Source: Methylocystis silviterrae
GTDB lineage: Bacteria; Pseudomonadota; Alphaproteobacteria; Rhizobiales; Beijerinckiaceae
Assembly (NCBI RefSeq): GCF_013350005.1
Contig: NZ_JABVWW010000003.1
Coordinates: 124,001 to 188,000 of the forward strand
Reading direction: 5' to 3'
Length of the DNA stretch: 64,000 bases
A program made the position numbers and the translations under genes. Under the pieces are notes generated by a model, which made no database searches, had not been told where the DNA came from, and saw only the letters and a program-made list of their open reading frames with translations. Each line of letters begins with the position of its first letter. The stretch's first letter is position 1. Shown here one piece after another: positions 16,709 to 25,124 of this stretch.

Positions 16709-17524
16709 ATGCTGCGCGCTATGCTGCCGTCGCCCTTCTGGTCGGAACTCTCGCTGCGCGACATGCGCGCGCACGACATGTCGCGCGTCATCGCCATTCT
16801 GCCGATCGCGGCGGTGGAACAGCATGGGCCGCATCTGCCGCTCGGGGTTGACGCGATGATCATGGAAGGATGCATCGATCAAGTCGCGGCGCGCCTGCCC
16901 GAAGATCTCGAAGCGGTCTTTCTGCCGCTTCAGAGTGTCGGCGTTTCGCCCGAGCACCGCGACTTTCCCGGCACGCTGACGCTGACGAATGAGACCGCGT
17001 CGCGCGTCCTCCTCGAGATTGCGGAGGGCGTCCTGCGCGCAGGCGTGAGAAAGCTGGTGCTCCTCAATTCACACGGCGGCAATTCGGCGCTCCTCTCGCA
17101 GACGGCGCTCGATCTGCGCGCCCGTTTCGGCGCGCTGGCGGTCATCGTCTCCTGGGCGCGTTTCGGCTATCCGGACGGACTGTTCTCGGCGGCGGAGCTT
17201 CGCCATGGGATTCATGGCGGCGAAATCGAAACGTCGCTCATGCTCGCTTTCCGGCCGGACCTCGTCGACATGGCGCGCGCCAAAAACTTTCCGCCGGCGA
17301 CGCTCGACTTCGAGCGCGATTTCGCCTGGTTGCGCGCTGATCGACCCGCTGGCTTCGGCTGGATGGCGCAGGACCTCTCGCCGGCGGGCGCCATGGGCGA
17401 TGCGTCCAAAGCCAGCGCTGAAAAGGGCGAAGCGGTTGCGGATTATTGGGCGACGGCCTTCGTTGAATTGTTGCGCGACGTCGAGGCGTTCGACCTGACG
17501 CGGCTCAAGAGCATGGACGACTGA
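16709..17524 (+). CDS. Creatininase-family metallohydrolase
   Basis: 271 aa from ATG 16709, with AAGGA 8 bases upstream; a GTG at 16703 is less well placed. Family motifs are seen in order: ILPIAAVEQHGPHLPLGVD (metal-binding Glu/His/Asp), GVSPEHRDFPGTLTL, LLNSHGGNSALL, and HGIHGGEIETSLML (Glu ligand). Creatininase relatives hydrolyse cyclic amides or amines (creatinine, FAPy in riboflavin-type pathways, mycofactocin precursor MftE). The specific substrate is not readable, and no riboflavin or mycofactocin gene lies nearby. It ends 3 bp from the convergent opgD stop. Confidence 0.9.
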   Translation: MLRAMLPSPFWSELSLRDMRAHDMSRVIAILPIAAVEQHGPHLPLGVDAMIMEGCIDQVAARLPEDLEAVFLPLQSVGVSPEHRDFPGTLTLTNETASRVLLEIAEGVLRAGVRKLVLLNSHGGNSALLSQTALDLRARFGALAVIVSWARFGYPDGLFSAAELRHGIHGGEIETSLMLAFRPDLVDMARAKNFPPATLDFERDFAWLRADRPAGFGWMAQDLSPAGAMGDASKASAEKGEAVADYWATAFVELLRDVEAFDLTRLKSMDD

Positions 17525-17527
17525 GCG

Positions 17528-19096
17528 TCACGCCGCCGGCGCAGTCCACGGATAGGTCCAAGTCTCGGTCAGAGTCCGCCCGTGCGCGCGTAAAAACAGC
17601 CGAAGATCGGCCGTCTGGCCCGGCTGCACCGAAACGTCGAAGAGCGCCCGCAGTCCGCCGATATGCGCGTTGGCCACGACGCTGGCGCGCAGCACCCGCC
17701 CGGCGCTCGTCGTCGCCACCGCTTCGACCTGGCCCGGATCGGCGACATAATAGGCGAGATCGCCGCCGGCGAAATCGACGATAAAGCGATGCGCCCCCGG
17801 ATTAACGGGCTCGGCCGAGCCAAGCGCCCGCGCCGGCGCCTCGAAGGTGTTGACGACCATGCCGTTGGGCGCGAGCTGCGGCATGTCGAGCCCGGCGGTG
17901 ATACGATAGGCGTAAACGAAAGGCGCGCCGGGCTCAGGCGACTTTGCCGGCGTCCAGCTCGCGACGATATTGTCGTTCGTTTCGTCACGCGTCGGCAGTT
18001 CGATCAGTTCGATGCGCCCCTCGCCCCAGTCGCCCATAGGTTCGACGAAATAGCTCGGGCGGTTTTCATAGGCGAGATCAAGATCCTGATAGGATTCGAA
18101 CGTTCTGTCGCGCTGCAGCAGCCCAAAGCCGCGATTATTGTTGTCGAGAAAGGACGAGATCCGCGTTCGCGGAGGATTGGTGAGCGGGCGCCACAGCCAT
18201 TCGCCGGCGCCGGTATGGATCAAGAGCCCGTCGGAATCGTGCAATTCGGTGCGAAAGCCGTCGCGCACATCCCGGTCGTTTTCGCCGGTCAGATACATCG
18301 ACGTGAGCGGCGCGAGGCCCAGCTTCATCCCCGTGCGCCGTGGGAAAAGCGTCGCCTGGATTTCGAGCGCGCTCTCCTGTCCTGCGAAGAGATCGAATCT
18401 GAAGGCTCCTGTCGCAGCCTCGCCGTCGAGCAGCGCATAGAGTGTCGCGTGATTGCTGCCCTTCTCCGGCGTTTCGACCCAGAATTCGCGGAAGAACGGA
18501 AAGCTCTCGTGCTCGGAGCCGGTCTCGACGCACAGCGCTCGCGCGGAAAGCCCATATTTCTGATCGCGGCCGAGAAAGCGGAAATAGCTCGCGCCGAGAA
18601 AGGAGATCACCTCGTCGTGAACATGAGGCTCGTTGACCGGGAAATGCAGGCGAAAGCCGGCGAAACCGGTGTTGACGGGGGGAGCCTTTTCGACCTTGAG
18701 GCGGCCATAGTCGAAGAGCGCCGGCGAATAGGGAATCGGCGTCGCGATGCCGTCGCGGATCATATTCACCGTCATCGGGCGACGATAGAGAAAGCCGAGA
18801 TGGAACGTCTCTAGCCGGAAGCCGCCGTCCGCGCCCGCGAAAATATCATGCTCGCGCTTGAAGCGAATCCCTCGCCATGTGTCGAAGTCCAAAGCGTCAA
18901 AGGGATCCGGCAGACGCGGCGGAACCGCAGCGTCGAAGGGCGCCAGCGCCAGGTCGTGCGCCCGCTGCACGACGTTCTCAAAATCGAACCGCGGCTTGGG
19001 AGCGTCTGAGGCCGCCAGCGCCGGGACTTTGAGCGCAAATTGCGCGCCTATTGCAGAGAGCGTCCCGGCGAATTGGCGCCGCGTTATTCGCGTCAT
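17528..19096 (-). CDS. opgD: Periplasmic glucan biosynthesis protein D/G (OpgD-like)
   Basis: 522 aa from ATG 19096. The Tat-type signal TRITRRQFAGTLSAIG is typical of OpgD rather than Sec-exported OpgG. The MdoG/OpgG domain begins with FDFENVVQRAHDLA and DFDTWRGIRFKREH and continues through EPMGDWGEGRIELIELP to the C-terminal Ig-like part. OpgG/OpgD shape osmoregulated periplasmic glucans; recent family work describes glucanase activity. No opgH lies adjacent. An opgC-like acyltransferase is encoded 21 kb away at 40107-41195. Confidence 0.93.
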   Translation of the reverse strand: MTRITRRQFAGTLSAIGAQFALKVPALAASDAPKPRFDFENVVQRAHDLALAPFDAAVPPRLPDPFDALDFDTWRGIRFKREHDIFAGADGGFRLETFHLGFLYRRPMTVNMIRDGIATPIPYSPALFDYGRLKVEKAPPVNTGFAGFRLHFPVNEPHVHDEVISFLGASYFRFLGRDQKYGLSARALCVETGSEHESFPFFREFWVETPEKGSNHATLYALLDGEAATGAFRFDLFAGQESALEIQATLFPRRTGMKLGLAPLTSMYLTGENDRDVRDGFRTELHDSDGLLIHTGAGEWLWRPLTNPPRTRISSFLDNNNRGFGLLQRDRTFESYQDLDLAYENRPSYFVEPMGDWGEGRIELIELPTRDETNDNIVASWTPAKSPEPGAPFVYAYRITAGLDMPQLAPNGMVVNTFEAPARALGSAEPVNPGAHRFIVDFAGGDLAYYVADPGQVEAVATTSAGRVLRASVVANAHIGGLRALFDVSVQPGQTADLRLFLRAHGRTLTETWTYPWTAPAA

Positions 19097-19247
19097 TTCC
19101 GCGTCCGAACCAAGGTCTTGCCTTCACTATTTGACTGCTGCTCTAGCCCCATCGTCTCGCTTGCGCAAGAAGCCGGCGGCTCACGAGGGTTCTTGCGACC
19201 GACATGCATCGCCCGCTGAAAAAATAATCGCATGGGGCAAAAACCGC

Positions 19248-19275
19248 TTGTCACAGCGGCAAAAGCGCGTATCTA
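19248..19275 (+). promoter_or_regulatory. Candidate sigma-70-type promoter for the ornithine decarboxylase leader
   Basis: TTGTCA at 19248-19253 and TATCTA at 19270-19275 are separated by 16 bp. This places transcription start near 19283, at the head of the long structured leader before the decarboxylase gene. Confidence 0.45.
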
Positions 19276-19282
19276 AGTCCTT

Positions 19283-19746
19283 GCCCAAATCGCACGTGCC
19301 TGTGGTCGTGTGTCGGTAGGCGGGGATCCGGACAAGAGGCCGGTCAACCGCCAGCGTAAAACCGGCAGCCGGAGGCGAACCGGCGAACTCCGTCTCTGCG
19401 GAGGATCGCGACTTAAAGCAACGACGGACCGGGCTTTTTCGTCTCTGTCGACCCTCCAAAGGTCGGCGTACCGAAGAGGCTTGTCTTTCTTGCCGGGCGT
19501 GCGGATCGGGATTCTCCCCTTCCAATCGATGGCTGTACCCGCGGAAGCGTGCGCGCTCAGGCGTGCATCATTTCGCATCGGTCCAGTCAACGGCGCATCA
19601 ACCAGCCGTGTGAGCGCTTGCGCTCGCGCGGCCTTGGACAGCTAAACCCAACGTTCGTCGCGTCTCCATCGCGCGCGGGCGAACGGAGCGGCGTGTCCGT
19701 TGACGCTCAACGATCTGGGCGCGGTTCGCCGCGCAAGGGGGCCACA
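19283..19746 (+). promoter_or_regulatory. Long structured leader of ornithine decarboxylase, candidate speF RNA motif
   Basis: About 460 bases without a convincing gene precede a COG0019-type ornithine decarboxylase. In alphaproteobacteria such genes carry the speF leader motif (Rfam RF00518), described as a long conserved cis element. Hairpins are visible: CTCCG/CGGAG around TCTCTG at 19388-19403, and a 12-bp stem with G-U pairs at 19605-19632 (loop CTTG). An ACCGGC-rich region at about 19360-19385 could form a further helix. Gene family, position and length fit; I have not checked the motif base by base against the published consensus. An open frame at 19310-19645 crosses it but has no recognisable product. 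Confidence 0.55.
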
Positions 19747-20892
19747 ATGACTGACCGTATTCTCGATTTTCTCGCCGAGCGCCGACGCAACGGGCGCGAC
19801 AACGGACCTTGCCTCGTCGTCGATCTCGACGTCGTGCGCGAAAACTATGTCGGCTTCGCCAAGGCTTTGCCGGATACGCGCGTCTTCTACGCGGTGAAGG
19901 CCAATCCGGCGCCGGAAGTGCTCTCGCTGCTCGCTTCGCTCGGCTCGTGCTTCGACACGGCGTCCGTCGTCGAAATCGAGCAGGTCCTCGCCGCCGGCGC
20001 GACGCCCGACCGCATCAGCTTCGGCAATACGATCAAGAAGGAGCGTGACGTCGCGCGCGCCTATGCGCTCGGCGTGCGGCTCTTCGCGGTCGACTGCGAG
20101 GCGGAAGTTGAAAAGATCGCGCGCGTCGCGCCCGGCTCCAAGGTCTTCTGCCGCATTCTCTGCGACGGCTCCGGCGCCGAATGGCCCTTGTCACGCAAAT
20201 TCGGCTGCGCGCCCGAGATGGCGACGGGCGTTCTGGAGCACGCGCATCGCCTCGGCCTCAACGCCTATGGCGTTTCCTTCCATGTCGGCTCGCAGCAAAC
20301 GAATCCGCGCATGTGGGACGCCGCGCTGAAGTCGGCCTCGGAAATCTTCCGCGAACTCGCGGAGCGCGGAATCAATCTGCAGATGGTCAATCTCGGCGGC
20401 GGCTTCCCGACGAAATATCTCAAGAACGTGCCGGCGGTGAAGCAATATGGCGCCGCGATCTTCCGCGCGCTGTCGAAGCATTTCGGCAACCGCATTCCGG
20501 AGACGATCATCGAGCCGGGCCGCGGCATGGTGGGCAACGCCGGGCTTATCGAAGCGGAAGTCGTGCTGATCTCGAAGAAGTCGGAGGAGGACAGCGAAAT
20601 TCGCTGGGTCTATCTCGACATCGGCAAGTTCAACGGCCTCGCCGAGACGACCGACGAGATGATCCGCTATCCGATCCGCACGCCGGCGGACGGCGCGCCG
20701 ACGAGTCCCTGCGTCGTCGCGGGCCCGAGCTGCGACAGCGTCGACGTGCTCTACGAGAAGCAGCCCTACCAGCTGCCGATCTCGCTCGAGATCGGCGCGA
20801 AGGTGCTGATCGAGGGAACCGGAGCCTATACGACGACCTATTCCGCCGTGGGCTTCAACGGCTTCCCGCCGCTCGAGACGCATGTGATCTGA
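19747..20892 (+). CDS. odc: Ornithine (or lysine/ornithine) decarboxylase, fold-type III
   Basis: 381 aa from ATG 19747, following AAGGGGG. It is a PLP enzyme of the alanine racemase fold (COG0019). The PLP lysine sits in VFYAVKANP, with SFHVGSQ, NLGGGFP and EPGRGMVGNAG as phosphate-binding and active-site loops. The C-terminal CDSVD carries the conserved Cys/Asp of eukaryote-like ornithine decarboxylases. The length and the absence of LysA-specific features favour ornithine decarboxylase over diaminopimelate decarboxylase. It makes putrescine from ornithine. The long 5' leader suggests regulation after transcription starts, as expected for polyamine control. Confidence 0.92.
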   Translation: MTDRILDFLAERRRNGRDNGPCLVVDLDVVRENYVGFAKALPDTRVFYAVKANPAPEVLSLLASLGSCFDTASVVEIEQVLAAGATPDRISFGNTIKKERDVARAYALGVRLFAVDCEAEVEKIARVAPGSKVFCRILCDGSGAEWPLSRKFGCAPEMATGVLEHAHRLGLNAYGVSFHVGSQQTNPRMWDAALKSASEIFRELAERGINLQMVNLGGGFPTKYLKNVPAVKQYGAAIFRALSKHFGNRIPETIIEPGRGMVGNAGLIEAEVVLISKKSEEDSEIRWVYLDIGKFNGLAETTDEMIRYPIRTPADGAPTSPCVVAGPSCDSVDVLYEKQPYQLPISLEIGAKVLIEGTGAYTTTYSAVGFNGFPPLETHVI

Positions 20893-20922
20893 GTCGGCTC
20901 TGCGCGTCTGCGCAGCGAGCGC

Positions 20923-21055
20923 GTCATGGCCGGGCTTGTCCCGGCCATCCACGCCGAGAGGTCGCGGAAATCAGCAGGAAGAGGAAGTCTCTTTCCGTTT
21001 GAAGCACGCCGCGGCGTCCTCGCGTGGATGCCCGCGCCAAGCGCGGGCATGACGG
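20923..21055. repeat. REP/BIME-like palindrome pair
   Basis: A hairpin with arms ATGGCCGGG and CCCGGCCAT at 20926-20948 is paired with a second hairpin ATGCCCGCGC/GCGCGGGCAT at 21028-21050. Units of this form (GTCATGGCCGGG...) are scattered through intergenic regions of many Rhizobiales chromosomes. It fills most of the gap between the decarboxylase and the GNAT gene and may stabilise or terminate the decarboxylase mRNA. Confidence 0.65.
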
Positions 21056-21156
21056 CAAGAAAGCGGGAACTTATTCCCCGATAAACCCAGTCCCGATCGG
21101 CGGGCGCGTCATGCGCCAGGCGCGAGGGTCGCTTGTCCTTCTTAAGGGAGGAAAAG

Positions 21157-21753
21157 ATGGCCTTTGAACTTGCATGCCCCAATCACGTCCGCGCGTCGCA
21201 CGTCGCGCCGGAAGCGCTTGTCGCTCTTGCGCCATTTGCGATTCGCAATGAAGCGCCGAGCGACCTTGCCGCGCGCGAAGCTTTGCTCGACGAGGCCATG
21301 GGTCCCGCGCGGTTCTTGAAGACCTGCCAGCGGCTGCGCGACGGATCGGCGCCGGCGCCCGGCTTCGCGCTCGTCGCGACGGACGAAGACGGCGCGCTGA
21401 TCGGCACGCTGCGGCTTTGGCCGGTTCTTGCCGGCGGGCGTGCGGCGTTGTTGCTGGGTCCGCTCGCCGTCGCAGCGCAGGCGCGTTCGCTCGGCGTCGG
21501 CGGCGCGCTGATTCGCGAGTCGCTCGCGCGCGCAGCCGACTTGCGCCATCGCGCCGTGTTGCTCGTCGGCGACGCGCCTTACTATGCGCGCTTCGGTTTC
21601 GAGCGGCGTTTCACGGAGCGGCTCACCATGCCGGGCCCGGTCGAGCGCGCGCGCTTTCTTGGCTTGGAGCTTGTCGACGGCGCGCTATCGGCCGCGCAAG
21701 GGCGCGTCATTCCCGCCGCTGCGCATCGGATCGACTTGCCGCAGGCGGCATAG
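21157..21753 (+). CDS. GNAT-family N-acetyltransferase (YhbS-like)
   Basis: 198 aa from ATG 21157, which has a strong AAGGGAGG about 6 bases upstream. The acetyl-CoA site is visible as LLGPLAVAAQARSLGVGGAL (motif A, with Gln/Arg-x-x-Gly-x-Gly variant RSLGVGG). VLLVGDAPYYARFGFER is the following beta-alpha block, typical of COG3153/YhbS proteins. The acceptor is unknown. The TAG stop is the first triplet of a short repeat element (21751-21789). Confidence 0.87.
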   Translation: MAFELACPNHVRASHVAPEALVALAPFAIRNEAPSDLAAREALLDEAMGPARFLKTCQRLRDGSAPAPGFALVATDEDGALIGTLRLWPVLAGGRAALLLGPLAVAAQARSLGVGGALIRESLARAADLRHRAVLLVGDAPYYARFGFERRFTERLTMPGPVERARFLGLELVDGALSAAQGRVIPAAAHRIDLPQAA

Positions 21754-21789
21754 AGCGCTTCACGGTCAACGTTTTCGAAACCTGCTCTA
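21751..21789. repeat. Short deletion derivative of the 115-bp hairpin repeat
   Basis: TAGAGCGCTTC is joined directly to GTCAACGTTTTCGAAACC and TGCTCTA, matching only the two ends of the elements at 22514-22630 and 27093-27205. The middle part is missing. It supplies the stop codon of the GNAT gene. Confidence 0.65.
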
Positions 21790-21792
21790 CGC

Positions 21793-22404
21793 TCACCAAT
21801 AGGCGAGAATGCCGCGCGCGAGCGGGTAGGAGAGGCCGGCGCCAAGCGCCACGCCCGCCGCGACGTCGCTCGGATAGTGGTGGGCCGTCGCGATTCGCGA
21901 CCAGGCCATCGACAGCAGAAGAAGGCCGGCCGATAGCGTCGTCGCCGGCCAGGCGATGACGATGGGCGCGAGCACGCCGGTGAGCGTCATGGCGTGGCCG
22001 CTTGGGAATGAATGATCGTCGAGCGTCTTCAACAGCGACGGCAGCCGCGCGTCGACATGGAACGGGCGCTTGCGGCCGAAGCGGCGCTTGATGATCGGAT
22101 AGAGCATATGCAGCAGCGCGGCGTTCAATCCCGCGAGCGCCGCGACATGCAGCCCCTGCCAGCCGAGGCCGATGAGGACGATGGGCGCGAGGATGAGATA
22201 GATCCATCCATTGCCGAGCTTGCTGATGGCGACGGCGAGGAATCTGCCGATCGCGGAGCGCGCCGTTCGAGAGAAGAGATGAACCGCCGCGAGGTCAAGT
22301 TCGAGGAGACGTTGGCCCCAAGTGGCGGCGACGCCGATGTCTGCTTGCGGCTTTGCTGACGCGTCTCGCGTCATCTTCGCCAGCTGGTCCGATGTGAACG
22401 CCAT
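21793..22404 (-). CDS. PAP2-superfamily membrane phosphatase
   Basis: 203 aa from ATG 22404. All three PAP2 active-site blocks are present: KRRFGRKRP (K-x6-RP), PSGH, and SRIATAHHYPSD (SR-x5-H-x3-D). Four to five hydrophobic spans, for example WIYLILAPIVLIGLGW, place it in the inner membrane. Such enzymes dephosphorylate undecaprenyl-PP, phosphatidic acid or similar lipids; which one is not evident. A triple 11-bp repeat resembling a PhoB box lies about 80-110 bp upstream of the start. Confidence 0.92.
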   Translation of the reverse strand: MAFTSDQLAKMTRDASAKPQADIGVAATWGQRLLELDLAAVHLFSRTARSAIGRFLAVAISKLGNGWIYLILAPIVLIGLGWQGLHVAALAGLNAALLHMLYPIIKRRFGRKRPFHVDARLPSLLKTLDDHSFPSGHAMTLTGVLAPIVIAWPATTLSAGLLLLSMAWSRIATAHHYPSDVAAGVALGAGLSYPLARGILAYW

Positions 22405-22480
22405 GACGCAACGCTACGCGACGGACGCTGCGGTTTCGCGACGCGGAGGCTGCGTTTACGTGACGAAGCGATAGAGGTTG

Positions 22481-22509
22481 CGTGACGTTTATGTGATGTT
22501 TTGGTGACG
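22481..22509 (-). promoter_or_regulatory. Candidate PhoB-box-like direct repeats upstream of the PAP2 gene
   Basis: Three 7-base units, CGTGACG, TGTGATG and GGTGACG, are separated by T-rich 4-base spacers (TTTA, TTTT), giving an 11-bp period. This is the architecture of Pho boxes (7+4 repeats, reverse of CTGTCAT). The match of the 7-mers to the consensus is partial. A phosphate-starvation link would suit a phosphatase. Confidence 0.35.
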
Positions 22510-22513
22510 CTGC

Positions 22514-22630
22514 TAGAGCGCTTCCCGATCACATGGAATCATGTGATCGATAAGGAATCGCTCAAAATCAAAACGTCCGAGCAGGTTCTCTCTTAAAAAA
22601 AGTCTGTCAACTTTTTCGGAACCTGCTCTA
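22514..22630. repeat. 117-bp hairpin repeat, copy A
   Basis: Full copy of a repeat seen again at 27093-27205. Hairpin 1 has arms GATCACATG/CATGTGATC at 22527-22548. Hairpin 2 has arms GAGCAGGTTC (22579-22588) and GAACCTGCTC (22619-22628) enclosing about 30 bases with a run of A's. Its last bases form the stop codon of the gene at 22628-23146. Compared with copy B, arm positions change together so that pairing is kept. Confidence 0.8.
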
Positions 22631-23146
22631 GGCCGGCGCGTGTTTCGCGAAGGCGCTGCGAAAGACGGCGTCGAAGGCGTCGGCGTCGACGTCAACCGTT
22701 TCGATCTCCACGCCGTCTTCGGCGACGCCGGAAAAGCGATATTGCGGGTCTGAAAACTCAAGACCCTCGTCGTCTTCAGCGCTCTCGTAAGGCAGCGCGA
22801 TCTCGACCATCAACTGTCGCTTCAGCGATAGCGCGCGGCCGACCACCGCGTCGATGCGGCCGTCCTCACTGCTGAAATAGCCGTCAAGGATGATCATGCA
22901 GACATCGGCGTTCGGCGCTTCGTCTTCAAGCCATTGCAGCGCCGCCTCGACGCTTTCGGCGACATCAATCTTGCCTGCATCGCTGACGACGAACTGTTGC
23001 GGCTGGTCGACGCCGTCGTCGGACCGCGCCACGCCGAAGGGCGTCAGCATGTGTCCGCGCGCCAGCGTCGTGACGGCTTTGGCGAAGGCCTCGCCGGCCA
23101 ATGCGGCGATGGGTTCGTTCGGAGTAAATTCTGCGCCAATGCTCAT
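22628..23146 (-). CDS. Hypothetical acidic protein
   Basis: 172 aa from ATG 23146, with a strong CGGAGG 7 bases upstream, which supports translation. The protein is acidic and soluble-looking, with no signal peptide or membrane span. Segments such as NADVCMIILDGYFSSEDGRID and LKRQLMVEIALPYESAEDDEG suggest an alpha/beta fold. I do not recognise the family. The stop codon is supplied by the end of repeat copy A. It shares strand with pepP but lies downstream of it with a 67-bp gap, so the two could be co-transcribed. Confidence 0.75.
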   Translation of the reverse strand: MSIGAEFTPNEPIAALAGEAFAKAVTTLARGHMLTPFGVARSDDGVDQPQQFVVSDAGKIDVAESVEAALQWLEDEAPNADVCMIILDGYFSSEDGRIDAVVGRALSLKRQLMVEIALPYESAEDDEGLEFSDPQYRFSGVAEDGVEIETVDVDADAFDAVFRSAFAKHAPA

Positions 23147-23213
23147 GACATTTTCCTCCGAGCGAGCGGAGTTCTGAGGATCAACCGATCAACGTCATCC
23201 GTTTCGAGATTGT

Positions 23214-25028
23214 TCATACCGACGTCGTCGCTTCCCGCAGCCATTTGCGCGTCTTCGCGTCCAAAAGCGGCGAGAGGATCTTGCGTACCCGGGCGTGATA
23301 GGCGTTCAGCCAGGCGATTTCTTCCGGGGTCAGCAATTTCGGTTCGATGCAATTGCGATCGAAAGGCGCCAGCGTGATGGTCTCGAAACCATACATCTCG
23401 CGTTCGGCGCCTTTGATCTCGCGCTTCTCGACAATGACGAGATTTTCAAGCCTGATGCCATATTCGCCGGCGCGGTAATAGCCGGGCTCGTTCGACAGAA
23501 TCATGCCCGGTTGCAACGGCGTCGTCCCGAGCTTCGAGATACGCTGCGGCCCCTCATGCACCGAGAGGTAAGCGCCGACGCCATGGCCCGTCCCATGATC
23601 GAAGTCGAGCCCTGCCTCCCACAGCGCGCGGCGCGCGAAAGCATCCAGCTGCGCGCCCGAGACGCCCCTGGGAAAGACGGCGCGGGCGATGGCGATATGG
23701 CCTTTGAGCACGCGGGTGAAATGTTCGCGCAATTGTTTCGACGCCGGACCGACGACCATGGTGCGCGTCACGTCGGTCGTGCCGTCGAGATATTGCGCGC
23801 CGGAATCGACGAGATAGACGCCGCGACCGATCTTGAGATTGCTGGTTTCCGTCACCCGATAATGCGGGATCGCCGCATGTTCGCCGAAAGCCGAGATCGT
23901 CGGAAAGGAAATGTCGCGCAGGTCGCCGTTTTCGCGGCGGAAGGTTTCGAGCGCTTCCGCCGCGGAGATTTCGGTGAGCCGGCCCTTTGGCGCGGTTTCG
24001 GAGAACCAGGCGAGGAAGCGCGTCAGCGCCGCACCGTCGCGGATATGAGCTTCGCGCGCGCCGTCGAGCTCCCTTTCATTCTTGATCGCTTTCGGCAGCG
24101 TCGCCGGATCGTCGGCGAGACGCGGCTTGCCGCCCGCCGCGCGCAAGGTTTCGACAAGTTTCGCTGGCGCCGTCGCAGAATCGAAGAGAATGGTCGCGCC
24201 GCGCTCGCCGGACTGCACGAGATCCTCGACGAGGCTTTCAGGCGATTTCAGCGTCAGAAATTTTTCAAGCGTCGCGCGCACCTTCGGCGCGAGCTTCGCA
24301 TCGTCGATGTAAAGCGCAGGCGCGCCCTCCTTGGGCAGCAGCGCGAAGCACAGCGCGATCGGCGTATGCGCGACATCGGCGCCGCGAATGTTGAACGCCC
24401 AGCAGATCGCATGCGGATCGGACATCAACGCCGCGTCCGCATCTTTTAGCGCCGCGCGCAGCTTCTTGATCTTGGCGCCGGCGCTCGCGCCGGCGTAACG
24501 CGCCGGATGAATCGCCACCGCGCCTTTCGGCTCGGCCGGCCGGTCAATCCACAGCGCATCGATCGGATTGGCGTTGAGCGGAACGAGTTCGATCTTCTTT
24601 TCCGCGAGAATTTTCCCGAAGCGTTCGATCTGCGCGCTGGTGTGCACCCAGGGGTCATAGCCGATGCGCGCGCCTTCGCGCGCCTGTCCGCTGAGCCAGG
24701 CGGCTGGCGTCGTTTCGGCGATGTCGAGCGGCTTGAAAAGCTTGGCGTCGATCTCGCCGCGCACCTGAATGACATAGCGGCCATCGACGAAGAGCGCGGC
24801 CTCTTTCTCCAGCACGACGGCGAAGCCGGCCGATCCGGTGAAGCCTGTCAGCCAGGCGAGACGCTCCGCGCATTTGGGCACATATTCGTTTTGATGGACG
24901 TCGGCGCGCGGAACGAGAAAGCCGTCGAGTCCTTGCCGTTTCAACTCAGCGCGCAGCGCCTTGAGGCGCGCCGCGCTGTCGCCGCGCATGGCGTCGTCGA
25001 CGAATGTTTGGAATTTCGCTTCGAACAT
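23214..25028 (-). CDS. pepP: Xaa-Pro aminopeptidase P (M24B)
   Basis: 604 aa, the length of the three-domain eukaryote-like aminopeptidase P rather than the shorter E. coli PepP. The two creatinase N-terminal domains begin with KRQGLDGFLVPRADVHQNEY and LTGFTGSAG. The M24 catalytic domain carries the five metal ligands in YLVDSGAQYLDGTTDVTRT (Asp, Asp), GTGHGVGAYLSVHEGP (His), SNEPGYY (Glu) and the C-terminal FETITLAPFD (Glu). It removes N-terminal residues preceding proline, probably in the cytoplasm using Mn. ATG 25028 has only a weak ribosome-binding site. Confidence 0.95.
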   Translation of the reverse strand: MFEAKFQTFVDDAMRGDSAARLKALRAELKRQGLDGFLVPRADVHQNEYVPKCAERLAWLTGFTGSAGFAVVLEKEAALFVDGRYVIQVRGEIDAKLFKPLDIAETTPAAWLSGQAREGARIGYDPWVHTSAQIERFGKILAEKKIELVPLNANPIDALWIDRPAEPKGAVAIHPARYAGASAGAKIKKLRAALKDADAALMSDPHAICWAFNIRGADVAHTPIALCFALLPKEGAPALYIDDAKLAPKVRATLEKFLTLKSPESLVEDLVQSGERGATILFDSATAPAKLVETLRAAGGKPRLADDPATLPKAIKNERELDGAREAHIRDGAALTRFLAWFSETAPKGRLTEISAAEALETFRRENGDLRDISFPTISAFGEHAAIPHYRVTETSNLKIGRGVYLVDSGAQYLDGTTDVTRTMVVGPASKQLREHFTRVLKGHIAIARAVFPRGVSGAQLDAFARRALWEAGLDFDHGTGHGVGAYLSVHEGPQRISKLGTTPLQPGMILSNEPGYYRAGEYGIRLENLVIVEKREIKGAEREMYGFETITLAPFDRNCIEPKLLTPEEIAWLNAYHARVRKILSPLLDAKTRKWLREATTSV

Positions 25029-25081
25029 GAAGCAAAGCTAGTCGCGCGCCTGCCGCAGGGCAATGCTTTGCGCGCGCCTTT

Positions 25082-25124
25082 CCCCCTCCCAATTCTCTCC
25101 CGCCTTAACGGGGGAGGGGCGAGG
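25082..25124. repeat. CT-rich palindromic unit between pepP and prmA
   Basis: A CCCTCCC...GGGAGGGG imperfect hairpin related to the elements at 448-598 and 1016-1134. It lies just downstream of the prmA stop and may act as its terminator. Confidence 0.45.

Noticed and set aside
19310-19645. 111-codon open frame before the decarboxylase
   Set aside because: No ribosome-binding site or recognisable protein; it lies in the probable structured leader.
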